From: Algoriphagus lacus
GTDB lineage: Bacteria; Bacteroidota; Bacteroidia; Cytophagales; Cyclobacteriaceae
Assembly: GCF_003583985.1 (NCBI RefSeq)
Contig: NZ_QXML01000008.1
Coordinates: forward strand, 1-64,000
Direction: 5' to 3'
Length of the DNA stretch: 64,000 nucleotides
Part shown: piece by piece, positions 1-7,063 of the stretch
Numbering within the stretch: the first letter of the stretch is position 1
Layout of the letters: each line of letters opens with the position of its first letter
The notes under the pieces: model-generated
The model's database searches: none
What the model was told of the DNA's origin: nothing
Seen by the model: the letters and a program-made list of their open reading frames with translations, nothing else
Program-made: the position numbers and the translations under genes

Positions 1-33
1 GGAGTTCTTTTCCTGGAATGGAGGTCAATGGGT

Positions 34-294
34 TCATGGCTGTCTGGTTTTAAGATTTTCAGCGACCGTGAGTTCCAATTTCATGCATTCCTCGATTAGC
101 CGGGAGACATGATCCAGGCATTGGTTTTCTGATTCCCACTCTGAAGAAATTGCGGCGACAAGTCTTCTGTTCATTTGGATAGCCTGGAGTAGGAGTTCGG
201 TGCACCCGCTTGAATCAGTGCCATAGCTGACAGTCAAGTTGCCTCCAAAGGAGATGGCTGATTGGTTGAAATTGGAGAGGTATACGAAACTCAT
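34..294 (-). CDS. Small hypothetical protein (86 aa)
   Basis: I do not recognise this family. The ATG-initiated frame has a plausible weak purine-rich ribosome-binding stretch (AGGAAAAA) just upstream. The product has no clear signal peptide or membrane segment; its C-terminal half is acidic and looks helical, with scattered Leu and Ile. It lies at the window edge and faces away from the repeat-rich gene-free block to its right. A second overlapping frame at 215-451 on the same strand is probably a shadow. Coding status is uncertain because the frame is short and nothing in the context supports a role. Confidence 0.4.
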   Translation of the reverse strand: MSFVYLSNFNQSAISFGGNLTVSYGTDSSGCTELLLQAIQMNRRLVAAISSEWESENQCLDHVSRLIEECMKLELTVAENLKTRQP

Positions 295-629
295 GATTTT
301 TCCTGATTTTGTTCGCCGGAAAATTGGATGAATCGGGACTTCTGTCCCATTCCATGCGGGGATGAATTAGAAAAGAGGAGGAATAAAATATTCGGGTTGT
401 GTCTCGCGTCATTGCGAGTCTTAAAAATTCCGGCAAATACAAAATAGCCATGACAGGTTGGTGTCACCTACACCCATTCTTCAAAGGGTGATATTAAGTA
501 TTGTTTCGCCAGCTGAGTACAAATCATCAATCAGAAAGGCGCGGGGGGCTCGCTGCCCACCCTGCAGGCTGGCCCAAACCTAAAACAGCCCAGTGGGCTG
601 TTTCTTTACAGTTTGTCTTTCCCTGGGCG

Positions 630-767
630 CCTATCCGATTAATATTCTGTGCTAGGAGGGTAAACTCAATCGTGGATGAGGATGTAATGACAGAATCCGC
701 ACATTTTGTCCAGAAAAAATGACCCGTCCCGCCGATTCCCTTGCTGATCTCAGAGCTAAGGAGAAAG
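630..767 (+). repeat. Diverged intergenic repeat, copy A
   Basis: Shares two blocks in the same order with copy B at 1225-1407. The first contains TGTGCTAG followed by AACTCAA. The second contains TTTTGTCC followed later by CCGATTCCCTTGCTG and CTAAGGA. The spacing between the blocks differs between copies, so one has gained or lost sequence. I saw no terminal inverted repeats or coding frame. Confidence 0.6.
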
Positions 768-804
768 GCTATCGATCCACGGGGCAATGACGAAAAGTAG
801 CGTC

Positions 805-870
805 ATTGCTAGGGATCATATTTTGATTATCAGGTTGTTTTTCAGTCTTGCGATCCCGAAGCAATCTTTA
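805..870 (+). repeat. 66-bp tandem repeat, unit 1
   Basis: First of two units about 77 bp apart, roughly 80% identical by eye. Both open with ATTGC-AGGGAT, carry ATATTTTGAT and CAGTCTT, and close with GATCCCGAAGCAATCTTT. The ends resemble the two halves of the common CGTCATTGCGAGG...GAAGCAATC type of dispersed repeat with an AT-rich insert between them. Confidence 0.7.
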
Positions 871-881
871 GGCTCTCCGCT

Positions 882-947
882 ATTGCGAGGGATAATATTT
901 TGATAATCGACTTATTTTACAGTCTTATGATCCCGAAGCAATCTTTT
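882..947 (+). repeat. 66-bp tandem repeat, unit 2
   Basis: Second unit of the tandem pair. It matches unit 1 throughout, with differences concentrated in the central AT-rich stretch; the last 18 bases, ending in GAAGCAATCTTT, are the best conserved part. Confidence 0.7.
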
Positions 948-1117
948 AGTAAGCATGAAGTAATCGGTTGGGACTTCCTAGAATATATTGCTTTTGGGCA
1001 GTGAGCTGATTAGCCCATTATTTCATTGTAGGTTGTCCCTATCAATGACAAAACATTCGGCGCAATGGGTAAGGCTGCCTTTTCCTTTTTTAATCTTGTC
1101 AGCAATTTTTTCCATTT

Positions 1118-1208
1118 GTTACTTTTTGTGGGGCAAAAAGTAACCAAAAACCCTTGACGTGGCAAAGCTCCTACCGCACGAGGCTGAACGCCGGCCCGCT
1201 GCCACGTC
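1118..1208. repeat. Two adjacent inverted repeats (hairpin-forming element)
   Basis: GTTACTTTTTG (1118-1128) pairs perfectly with CAAAAAGTAAC (1134-1144) across a 5-nt loop. Twelve bases further on, GACGTGGCA (1156-1164) pairs perfectly with TGCCACGTC (1200-1208) across a GC-rich 35-nt spacer. No T-tract follows, so it does not look like an ordinary terminator. It may be the structured end of a mobile or dispersed repeat. Confidence 0.65.
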
Positions 1209-1224
1209 GGGCCACCGCGCCCTT

Positions 1225-1407
1225 CCTATCGATAGTTTGTGCTAGAATGGCGAACTCAAAAGTTGTTTCGGAATCTGGTGCCTTAACAATGGCAAAATCC
1301 TGCCATCTCTAAATTATTACTACCCGCAATGACGGTACCCGACACTTTTTGTCCGGATAATTCAATCAAAACCCCGATTCCCTTGCTGGAATCAGTACTA
1401 AGGAATA
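1225..1407 (+). repeat. Diverged intergenic repeat, copy B
   Basis: Partner of copy A. The shared CCCCGATTCCCTTGCTGG and CTAAGGAATAAA segments lie at the right end, about 60 bp before the XRE regulator. An extra stretch of about 60 bp separates the two conserved blocks relative to copy A. Confidence 0.55.
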
Positions 1408-1465
1408 AATTAGTCCAAAGACTATGGGGAGATTTTCCTAATTTCCCTTTCTAATACTTCAGACT

Positions 1466-1870
1466 ATGAACGAAAAAATCCACCACGGCCGGAATATCAA
1501 GCGATTCAGAGAGATGATGGGCATCAAGCAGGAAGCCCTGGCTCAGGAACTCGGAGAAGACTGGTCCCAGAAGAAGATCAGCCTGCTGGAGCAAAAGGAA
1601 GAAGTGGAGGAGGAGCTCTTGCGTCAGGTCGCCGAGATTTTGAAAGTTCCGGCAGAGGCGATTAAGAATTTTAATGATGAAACAGCCATCAATTTTTTTA
1701 ATTCTTCATTCAATGGTCAATTCAGCGGTGTAAATTATCATACCACTTTTAATGTGAATCCCATAGAAAAATGGGTTGAGACACTTGAAGAAAATAAAAA
1801 ACTTTACGAGCGACTATTGGAATCAGAGAAAGAGAAGGTGGAATTGTTGAAGAGGATTCTTGAAAAATAA
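1466..1870 (+). CDS. XRE-family HTH regulator with C-terminal coiled coil
   Basis: A 134-aa probable DNA-binding regulator. Residues about 8-65 form an HTH_3/XRE-like helix-turn-helix (GRNIKRFREMMGIKQEALAQ, then a recognition-helix region around WSQKKISLLEQ). After a polar Asn/Phe-rich linker (about 70-95), the last 35 residues are rich in Glu, Lys and Leu and look like a coiled coil suited to dimerisation. The ATG start is clear. It sits after the repeat-rich block and 61 bp before a membrane zinc-ribbon gene on the same strand, so the two may be co-transcribed. No toxin partner of known type is adjacent. The fold call is solid; the regulated target is unknown. Confidence 0.8.
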   Translation: MNEKIHHGRNIKRFREMMGIKQEALAQELGEDWSQKKISLLEQKEEVEEELLRQVAEILKVPAEAIKNFNDETAINFFNSSFNGQFSGVNYHTTFNVNPIEKWVETLEENKKLYERLLESEKEKVELLKRILEK

Positions 1871-1931
1871 ACGTCAATCTTTTTGAAATCTTTCGGGTTA
1901 AAGAACACATTCCTGAAAATTATTTTCGCCA

Positions 1932-2564
1932 ATGATACAAAATTCTGATTCTTTGCAACAAAGTGTTTCAAGGGTTGATACCTTATATATTGATCGGGTG
2001 GATCCTCTATACCACGAGTCCTACATCAAGCTTTTGGAGAAAAGCAATGAACAACTTTCTTTGGTTGGAAATCCTCTTGCTTGGATGATAGGAGCATTAG
2101 GGTTATTATTTGCAGCTGGAGCTATAGTTGCGGGCTATCATATAATCACTATGGGTAAAAGCTTTCAAAAGGAAAAGAGAAAACTTTTGATGGATCTGGA
2201 AATCATTAAGGAAAAATATAAGTCAGATTTGGATAATTTAGTAATTGCTCATCAGGAACAACTAGAGTCAACAAATAAACTATTAAATATACTAGTCCAT
2301 TCAGGGAAAGTTGAAAACAATGAATTGAAGCAACTAAGAAACTCCATACATCGTTCAACAAATGCTATTAAAAATGCTTCGAAAGATATTCCTAATTTAA
2401 AAATTGAACATTCTCGATCTGGAATCACCAAATGTGGAAATTGTCAGAAATATTACCCAATTTCCTTCACCTTACAGAAGGAATTTAAGAAAGGGACATC
2501 AGAGTTAATTGAAAAAACTTGTCCTCATTGTGGGCACAAAAAGGTTTTAAATATAAAACATTGA
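1932..2564 (+). CDS. Membrane-anchored protein with coiled coil and C-terminal zinc ribbon
   Basis: A 210-aa protein of no family I recognise. Residues about 48-74 form one hydrophobic transmembrane helix. Residues about 78-135 are charged and helical, probably coiled coil. The C-terminus has two CxxC knuckles (CGNC near 170 and CPHC near 199), a likely zinc ribbon. The long C-terminal part is expected in the cytoplasm, but orientation is an inference. The gene is visibly more AT-rich than the large lipoprotein gene further right and follows the XRE regulator by 61 bp. A role in sensing or nucleic-acid contact at the membrane would be speculation. Confidence 0.6.
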   Translation: MIQNSDSLQQSVSRVDTLYIDRVDPLYHESYIKLLEKSNEQLSLVGNPLAWMIGALGLLFAAGAIVAGYHIITMGKSFQKEKRKLLMDLEIIKEKYKSDLDNLVIAHQEQLESTNKLLNILVHSGKVENNELKQLRNSIHRSTNAIKNASKDIPNLKIEHSRSGITKCGNCQKYYPISFTLQKEFKKGTSELIEKTCPHCGHKKVLNIKH

Positions 2565-2653
2565 CAAGAGGTTTTATTTTCACAAAACAATTTGCTCAAT
2601 TCCCATCGTTTTTTAGCCTAAAGCATCTCATTTTCAATTCATTCAGCGAAATC

Positions 2654-2706
2654 CAAATTCGTTTTGATATGAAGTCGTAATTGCAAACTTCGCCTATGCC
2701 ATCGTT
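2654..2706 (+). repeat. REP-like intergenic repeat, copy 1
   Basis: Begins CAAATTCGTTTTGATAT and ends CTATGCCATCGTT. The middle contains an imperfect palindrome around TTGCAAAC. A second copy lies at 3141-3193 in the same orientation, and the two bracket the small membrane-protein gene at 2803-3099. Identity is about 80% by eye. Confidence 0.7.
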
Positions 2707-2802
2707 AATGTGGTGCCTGATCGAAAAAAGAGGGGACTAAGCCCAGGGGGAAGTTGTAAACACCGCTCAGTCAATTGCTGATTTTACGACCATATAGGGG
2801 GA

Positions 2803-3099
2803 TTATATTGTGGAGATCTTTATAATGAAAAATAGTATAGTGCCTCCAGTCACTAAAGTCAAAAATCCATTGAAAAACCAAAACCTCCTGACCCATTCTT
2901 TAAACAAAAACATATTCAACAGACTAATCAGGAATATCCCACACACTAATGAAATGAAGAGATAAGTTCTCAATACAAACTGTGTTTGGGAGCTAGGATG
3001 AAAATCATCACTTATAATTTGAATAATAAACCAGAAAAACACACAAGCCATTGTCCATGTGCAAAAAAGTCCAATTGGATTAAAAATTAGGTTTTTCAT
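2803..3099 (-). CDS. Small integral membrane protein (98 aa)
   Basis: Unrecognised family. The sequence shows three hydrophobic segments, about residues 9-29, 43-65 and 75-95, separated by short polar or charged loops, so it should be a three-helix inner-membrane protein. The ATG start is immediately preceded by an AT-rich sequence. It is bracketed by two copies of a REP-like repeat (2654-2706 and 3141-3193), which suggests a mobile or recombined segment. No enzymatic motif is visible. Confidence 0.55.
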   Translation of the reverse strand: MKNLIFNPIGLFCTWTMACVFFWFIIQIISDDFHPSSQTQFVLRTYLFISLVCGIFLISLLNMFLFKEWVRRFWFFNGFLTLVTGGTILFFIIKISTI

Positions 3100-3140
3100 A
3101 ATTTACTACAATGAAATAAAAGTCATTTGTTGGGGGATTA

Positions 3141-3193
3141 CAAATTCGTTTTGATATAAAGGCGTAGTTTTAAACTACGTCTAGGCCATCGTC
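3141..3193 (+). repeat. REP-like intergenic repeat, copy 2
   Basis: Same start (CAAATTCGTTTTGATAT) and end (GGCCATCGTCAT) as copy 1. Here the palindromic core is well preserved: CGTAGTTT and AAACTACG pair around a single T. The hairpin core is typical of REP-type elements. Confidence 0.7.
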
Positions 3194-3214
3194 ATACACC
3201 CATACGGGTTGACT

Positions 3215-3613
3215 TCACTTTAACTCAATGTCGGTGGAGTAATTTTCTTTAATAAATCTGTAACTCCTCATGACATTAGGATCGCTTTTTAGGTATAAAA
3301 TGTCAACGGTGTCTGATATGTCCCAAGGTTCGTTTGTTGTTGTGTTCTCAAATTGTCGACCGTTAACATTGTATTTTACTTTAAAATCTATTGTTCCTTT
3401 TCCTCCAACTTTTTGCTTGTCAATGACAATTGCTTTTGCCCACGACCCATATTGAGCAAGTCTAATATTCTCAATTGTCTTTGATGTGGCACGGTAGAGG
3501 AATAGAATTACAATCACAAAAAGAAGTCCATATCCTATTGTTTTTCTTGTTGACCATTTCCAAAATGTCTTTGTTGAGTTGTATGTCAAATTAGGTCTCT
3601 TTTTCCTAATCAT
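3215..3613 (-). CDS. Membrane-anchored DUF3592-like hypothetical protein
   Basis: A 132-aa product from the ATG at 3613; a TTG 15 bp upstream could also open the frame but is less attractive. Residues about 25-45 are a single transmembrane helix. After it comes a beta-rich extracytoplasmic domain of about 80 residues containing GSWAKAIVIDKQKV, a KYNVNGRQFEN strand pair and a YLKSDPNVMRSYRF ending. This order (helix, then a small beta domain with a conserved xxDPxxxR-type end) resembles DUF3592 proteins. Function is unknown. It lies in the AT-rich accessory cluster. Confidence 0.55.
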   Translation of the reverse strand: MIRKKRPNLTYNSTKTFWKWSTRKTIGYGLLFVIVILFLYRATSKTIENIRLAQYGSWAKAIVIDKQKVGGKGTIDFKVKYNVNGRQFENTTTNEPWDISDTVDILYLKSDPNVMRSYRFIKENYSTDIELK

Positions 3614-3639
3614 GTTAGATGCTGCCAATGTTTGTGTTT

Positions 3640-3695
3640 ACACAATTATTGAGCAAGGCATGCCTATTTGGATGCCTTGCGCAATAGTTGAGGGT
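3640..3695. repeat. Long imperfect palindrome
   Basis: GCAAGGCAT (3653-3661) and ATGCCTTGC (3672-3680) pair perfectly, and flanking AATTATTG/CAATAGTT extends the stem to about 18 bp with two mismatches. It lies between the start of the DUF3592-like gene and the stop of the haem lipoprotein gene, both on the minus strand. No T-tract adjoins it on the minus strand. It may be a weak terminator or a repeat remnant. Confidence 0.5.
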
Positions 3696-3711
3696 ATTTT
3701 TAAATTGTTTC

Positions 3712-6700
3712 TCACCTCAACCCCTCCAAATAACTCACCAAATCCACCAGTTCCTGTTCGCTTAGTGGGAAAGCTGGCATCAGGGATTCTGATAGTTGGG
3801 TGATGGAGGCGATGTCGGCGAGCTTGTAGATAGTTTGCTCGCTGCTGCCTACCAGCTTCACGATCAGGTCGTTCTCGGTCTTGGAGTTGACGATGCAGCG
3901 GATTTCCTTACCATCTTTGAATTTGACGAGTTGGGTTTCGTAGCCGAAGCCCATGCCTTCAGATGGATTGATGATCGCATTGATCAGTCCTTCCCGACTG
4001 AGTTTTCCTCCGATTTGGGTCAGTGCAGGGCCGAAGTCGATCCCTTCGTTGCCTACTTTGTGGCAGGTGAGGCAGTAGGAGGTAGCGAGGGTTTTGCCGT
4101 TTTCCGGATTGCCCTTGGCTGATTGCATTCGGATTAAGTCGTATCCCTCAGCGATACTGTTTCCGTATTTTTCCACCGCAAGGACGCGGATATTTCCATT
4201 CCAGCTGCTCATCAGGATCTTCTGTGCGATCGGCAGCAGGTCTGCAGGAATCTGATCTGCTTTGGCCAGTTCCCAAAGCACCGCCTCAGACTGATAGCCT
4301 TTGGCTTCTTCCATTGCAGCGGTTCGGACAGCGGTGGAGGCTTTGTCGTTTTTCCAGAATTTGCTGAGCAGGTTTGCCATGTCAGGGGTATCCACTGCGC
4401 CAAACTTGCGGATGGCTGCTATGGCCTTGGTTTCATCCGAATTCTTCATGGCCTGCTCGATCTCGCCCATGCCGTAGAGGGAAGCGAAAAGTCCGGCAGA
4501 CTGATTGGCCAAGCCCCTGTTTTCCTCCTGATAGACTAGTCCAAGTAGGCGCTCCTTCTGGTCTTTCAACTGGTATTTGCGGACGATCTCAAGGAAATCC
4601 CGGTCATCTGCAATCTCTCCCGCTTTGGCTTTTGCCAAGCTGAGGAGTTGTGCGTCTGGTTTTTTGGAGTCAAAAGCCGCCTGTCTCAGGATGATGACCT
4701 GATCCTCGTTTTGCCCTTTGGCAAGCAGATTTTTCAGGGTTAGGTTTTTCAGATCAGCCGATTGGAAATCCAAAGCCCGGTAGTAGCGATGATCTGCCGG
4801 ACTGTTTTCTGCCAGGATAAGTTCCTCCAAAAGTGCCGGAGTGCCTGCCGATCTCGATCTCCAAATCAGGTCTTTGGCCTCAGCAGAATTGCTCCAACCT
4901 TGACCGACTTTTGCCAGATAGGCAGGCAAATAGCTGTCCCAACGGAATTCCGCCGCGATGCCCAAAGCCTCCAGGTACCATCGGTCTCCGCTGCGATAGC
5001 CTTCGGCCAATTTCAGCCACACGTCCGGAGCATCCTCATATCGAATGGCCACCGCTACTTCCCGACGCACCTGATCAGAGGGATCGGCAGCAAGTTGGAG
5101 CAGGAAGGCTGAGTCCTTCATCCCGTTGATGCGTGAGGCACGGACTGCTGCCACACGGATATTTTCATCGGCATCTGCTGCGGCTTTTTGGATGTAATCA
5201 TTACCATTCGGAAGCTTGGTTAAGAGCCAAAATGCACGGGCTTTCATTCGGGAGTCTTCTGACTCATAAAGCTTTTCCAATGCTTCTTTGGCTTCAGCTC
5301 CCTTTTCCTTCAGTGCCATAAAGGCCTTGAAGTGAATCGCCCGATTGGGATTTTGAACCAGTTCGATCAGGGATTCAACAGAAGAATAATCCGGCGCTTC
5401 CACCTTGTATTTTGACTTTTTCGGAGCGAGGCGATACACCCGGCCTTTTTCCAAATCACCAACCGCATGTCCACCCACTCCTGGATCGTACCAGTCGGAG
5501 ATGAAGATCGAACCGTCAGGTGCTACGGTCACATCGGATGGGCGAAACCAGTTGTCGCGTTTGTTGCCGTCCAGGATGGGTTTGACTTCACCCGTAAATC
5601 CTGCTCCGGAAGGCTGCACGGGATACATTCGGATCACATTGGGTCCGGCATCGGCATGGATGACCTGATTTTGGTATTCGGTAGGAAGAAGTTTTCCTTC
5701 ATAAACGAGGATTCCGGTGGGCGAACCTGCATAGTTTTGGATTAGGTTGGGTACTACTCCGGGATCATTTAGGTGCCAATGTTGTCTCCAAACTGAATCT
5801 TCCATATTCACACGTCGGGTTCTCCAGTCGGCTTTAGTCATTTCGTCTTTGAAGCCGTAGTTGCCATAGTCCATCACGAAGTTGATTCGCGTGGAGCGGT
5901 TGCCGTCGTCGTCGTTGTCACTCTGCCACATGCGGCCATAGCTGTCCACGGCGAGTTCGTAGTTGTTTCGGAAGTTCCAGGCAAGGACTTCCGGATTGCT
6001 GCCGTCGGGATCGCAGCGGAAAACCATGCCTTCCTGATAGGGAGCTGTTTCGGAAGTGACCGGGCGATCCAATGGATCCAAAATCGGACTTCCGTCTGCA
6101 TAGTGAAGTCCTTTGCCTTCGTTTCCATAGTTGAAATAAAGCTTTCCGTCAGGCCCAAAGGTGAAGGCATGCATGCCGTGATCGTGCTGCACACCGCCGA
6201 CTCCGGTGAAAAGCACCTCTTTTTTATCCGGAACATCGTCCCCGTTTTCATCCGTGAAGACAAAGACGTTCGGGCTTACGGAGACGAAAACTTTGTTGCC
6301 AAACACAGCTATGCCCAAGGCCGCATTGATGTCTGTTCCTTGGTAGAAGACTGTGGATTTGTCGGCTTTGCCATCCCCATCGGTGTCCTCTAAAATCAGG
6401 ATTCGGTCTCCTTCGGCTTTGACAGGATTTTTAGGATTAAGTTGATTTCTGTAGTTGTAGGCCTCTGTAATCCACACCCGTCCGCGGTCATCGATGTCCA
6501 TATTGGTGGGATTGGTCATCATGGGTTCGGATGCGAAAAGCGTCAGTTGCAGCCGGTCGTCCAGCACCTCAATCCCGTCCAGGGCAAATTCCACCGAGCG
6601 CTTTTGCTCGTCTGTCAGGGCATCATACTGTTCTTGGGTGAGTTGGGGCTTGGTGGTATCGCAGGCAAAAAATAAAAGACCGGAAATTCCAGCCAAACAA

Positions 6701-6714
6701 AGATACTTCTTCAT
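3712..6714 (-). CDS. PVC-type haem-binding lipoprotein (propeller, HEAT repeats, cytochrome c)
   Basis: A 1000-aa exported lipoprotein. I chose the ATG at 6714 because it gives a signal peptide with the lipobox LLFFAC; an upstream in-frame extension lacks a signal. After the anchor, residues about 50-450 match the membrane-bound dehydrogenase/propeller family (TIGR02604-like; repeated GPDGKLYF, RDNWFRPSDV and DGSIFISDW blades). Residues about 470-830 carry HEAT-like helical repeats. The C-terminus is a TIGR02603-type haem domain with CLTCH at about 881-885. The family was named from planctomycetes and probably acts as a periplasmic or surface quinoprotein or sugar-type dehydrogenase; the substrate cannot be read from the sequence. 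No partner gene is adjacent. Confidence 0.85.
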   Translation of the reverse strand: MKKYLCLAGISGLLFFACDTTKPQLTQEQYDALTDEQKRSVEFALDGIEVLDDRLQLTLFASEPMMTNPTNMDIDDRGRVWITEAYNYRNQLNPKNPVKAEGDRILILEDTDGDGKADKSTVFYQGTDINAALGIAVFGNKVFVSVSPNVFVFTDENGDDVPDKKEVLFTGVGGVQHDHGMHAFTFGPDGKLYFNYGNEGKGLHYADGSPILDPLDRPVTSETAPYQEGMVFRCDPDGSNPEVLAWNFRNNYELAVDSYGRMWQSDNDDDGNRSTRINFVMDYGNYGFKDEMTKADWRTRRVNMEDSVWRQHWHLNDPGVVPNLIQNYAGSPTGILVYEGKLLPTEYQNQVIHADAGPNVIRMYPVQPSGAGFTGEVKPILDGNKRDNWFRPSDVTVAPDGSIFISDWYDPGVGGHAVGDLEKGRVYRLAPKKSKYKVEAPDYSSVESLIELVQNPNRAIHFKAFMALKEKGAEAKEALEKLYESEDSRMKARAFWLLTKLPNGNDYIQKAAADADENIRVAAVRASRINGMKDSAFLLQLAADPSDQVRREVAVAIRYEDAPDVWLKLAEGYRSGDRWYLEALGIAAEFRWDSYLPAYLAKVGQGWSNSAEAKDLIWRSRSAGTPALLEELILAENSPADHRYYRALDFQSADLKNLTLKNLLAKGQNEDQVIILRQAAFDSKKPDAQLLSLAKAKAGEIADDRDFLEIVRKYQLKDQKERLLGLVYQEENRGLANQSAGLFASLYGMGEIEQAMKNSDETKAIAAIRKFGAVDTPDMANLLSKFWKNDKASTAVRTAAMEEAKGYQSEAVLWELAKADQIPADLLPIAQKILMSSWNGNIRVLAVEKYGNSIAEGYDLIRMQSAKGNPENGKTLATSYCLTCHKVGNEGIDFGPALTQIGGKLSREGLINAIINPSEGMGFGYETQLVKFKDGKEIRCIVNSKTENDLIVKLVGSSEQTIYKLADIASITQLSESLMPAFPLSEQELVDLVSYLEGLR

Positions 6715-7063
6715 AGGTCTACAGGTTTTTGGGTTGGAAAGCTTTTTTGAAAGCAAAGCAAAATAGGGGATAAGGACTTGTGAACCAAGCTTGAAACCAG
6801 AATCTCTGATACCAGAATTTGAAAAAATCATCAGATTATCCTGTTCGAAAGAATTGAGGGATTGGACCTTTGTCCTGAAAAAATCGGAGACTTGTTGAAA
6901 ATGAGGTGCTCCAGTTAAAATCCAAAAATTGTTAACCACTTCATTTACTTCGCCTGTCAGTTCCTTTGGACAGGGTTTGAGATGAAAAAGTTTGTGGGGT
7001 TCTTCGTATCAATACTGGGCATTCAGTCTGGTTTTGCGCTTTTTTCATTAACCCGTCCGATCG
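6715..7063. other. Divergent intergenic spacer
   Basis: Spacer between the minus-strand haem lipoprotein and the plus-strand PorP/SprF gene. It should hold both promoters. I saw no convincing TAnnTTTG box, hairpin or conserved ORF; a 70-aa frame at 6982-7194 has a signal-like start but runs out of frame into the PorP/SprF gene. Confidence 0.4.

Larger units (their letters stand above)
295..1465. other. Gene-free, repeat-rich intergenic block
   Basis: No convincing ORF was seen on either strand across about 1.17 kb. The block holds a tandem pair of 66-bp units (805-870 and 882-947), two diverged copies of a longer element (about 630-767 and 1225-1407), and two inverted repeats in close succession (1118-1144 and 1156-1208). 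Motifs such as GTCATTGCGAG (near 409) and GAAGCAATCTTT resemble intergenic repeats often seen in bacterial genomes. The sequence reads like accumulated, decaying repeat elements rather than a dead gene. Confidence 0.7.

Noticed and set aside
215..451. 78-aa minus-strand ORF near the left edge
   Set aside because: Overlaps the better supported 86-aa frame and extends into repeat DNA.
3600..3730. Integron attC-like site
   Set aside because: GTTAGAT matches the core consensus, but no matching inverse core was found at the right distance and no integrase is in the window.
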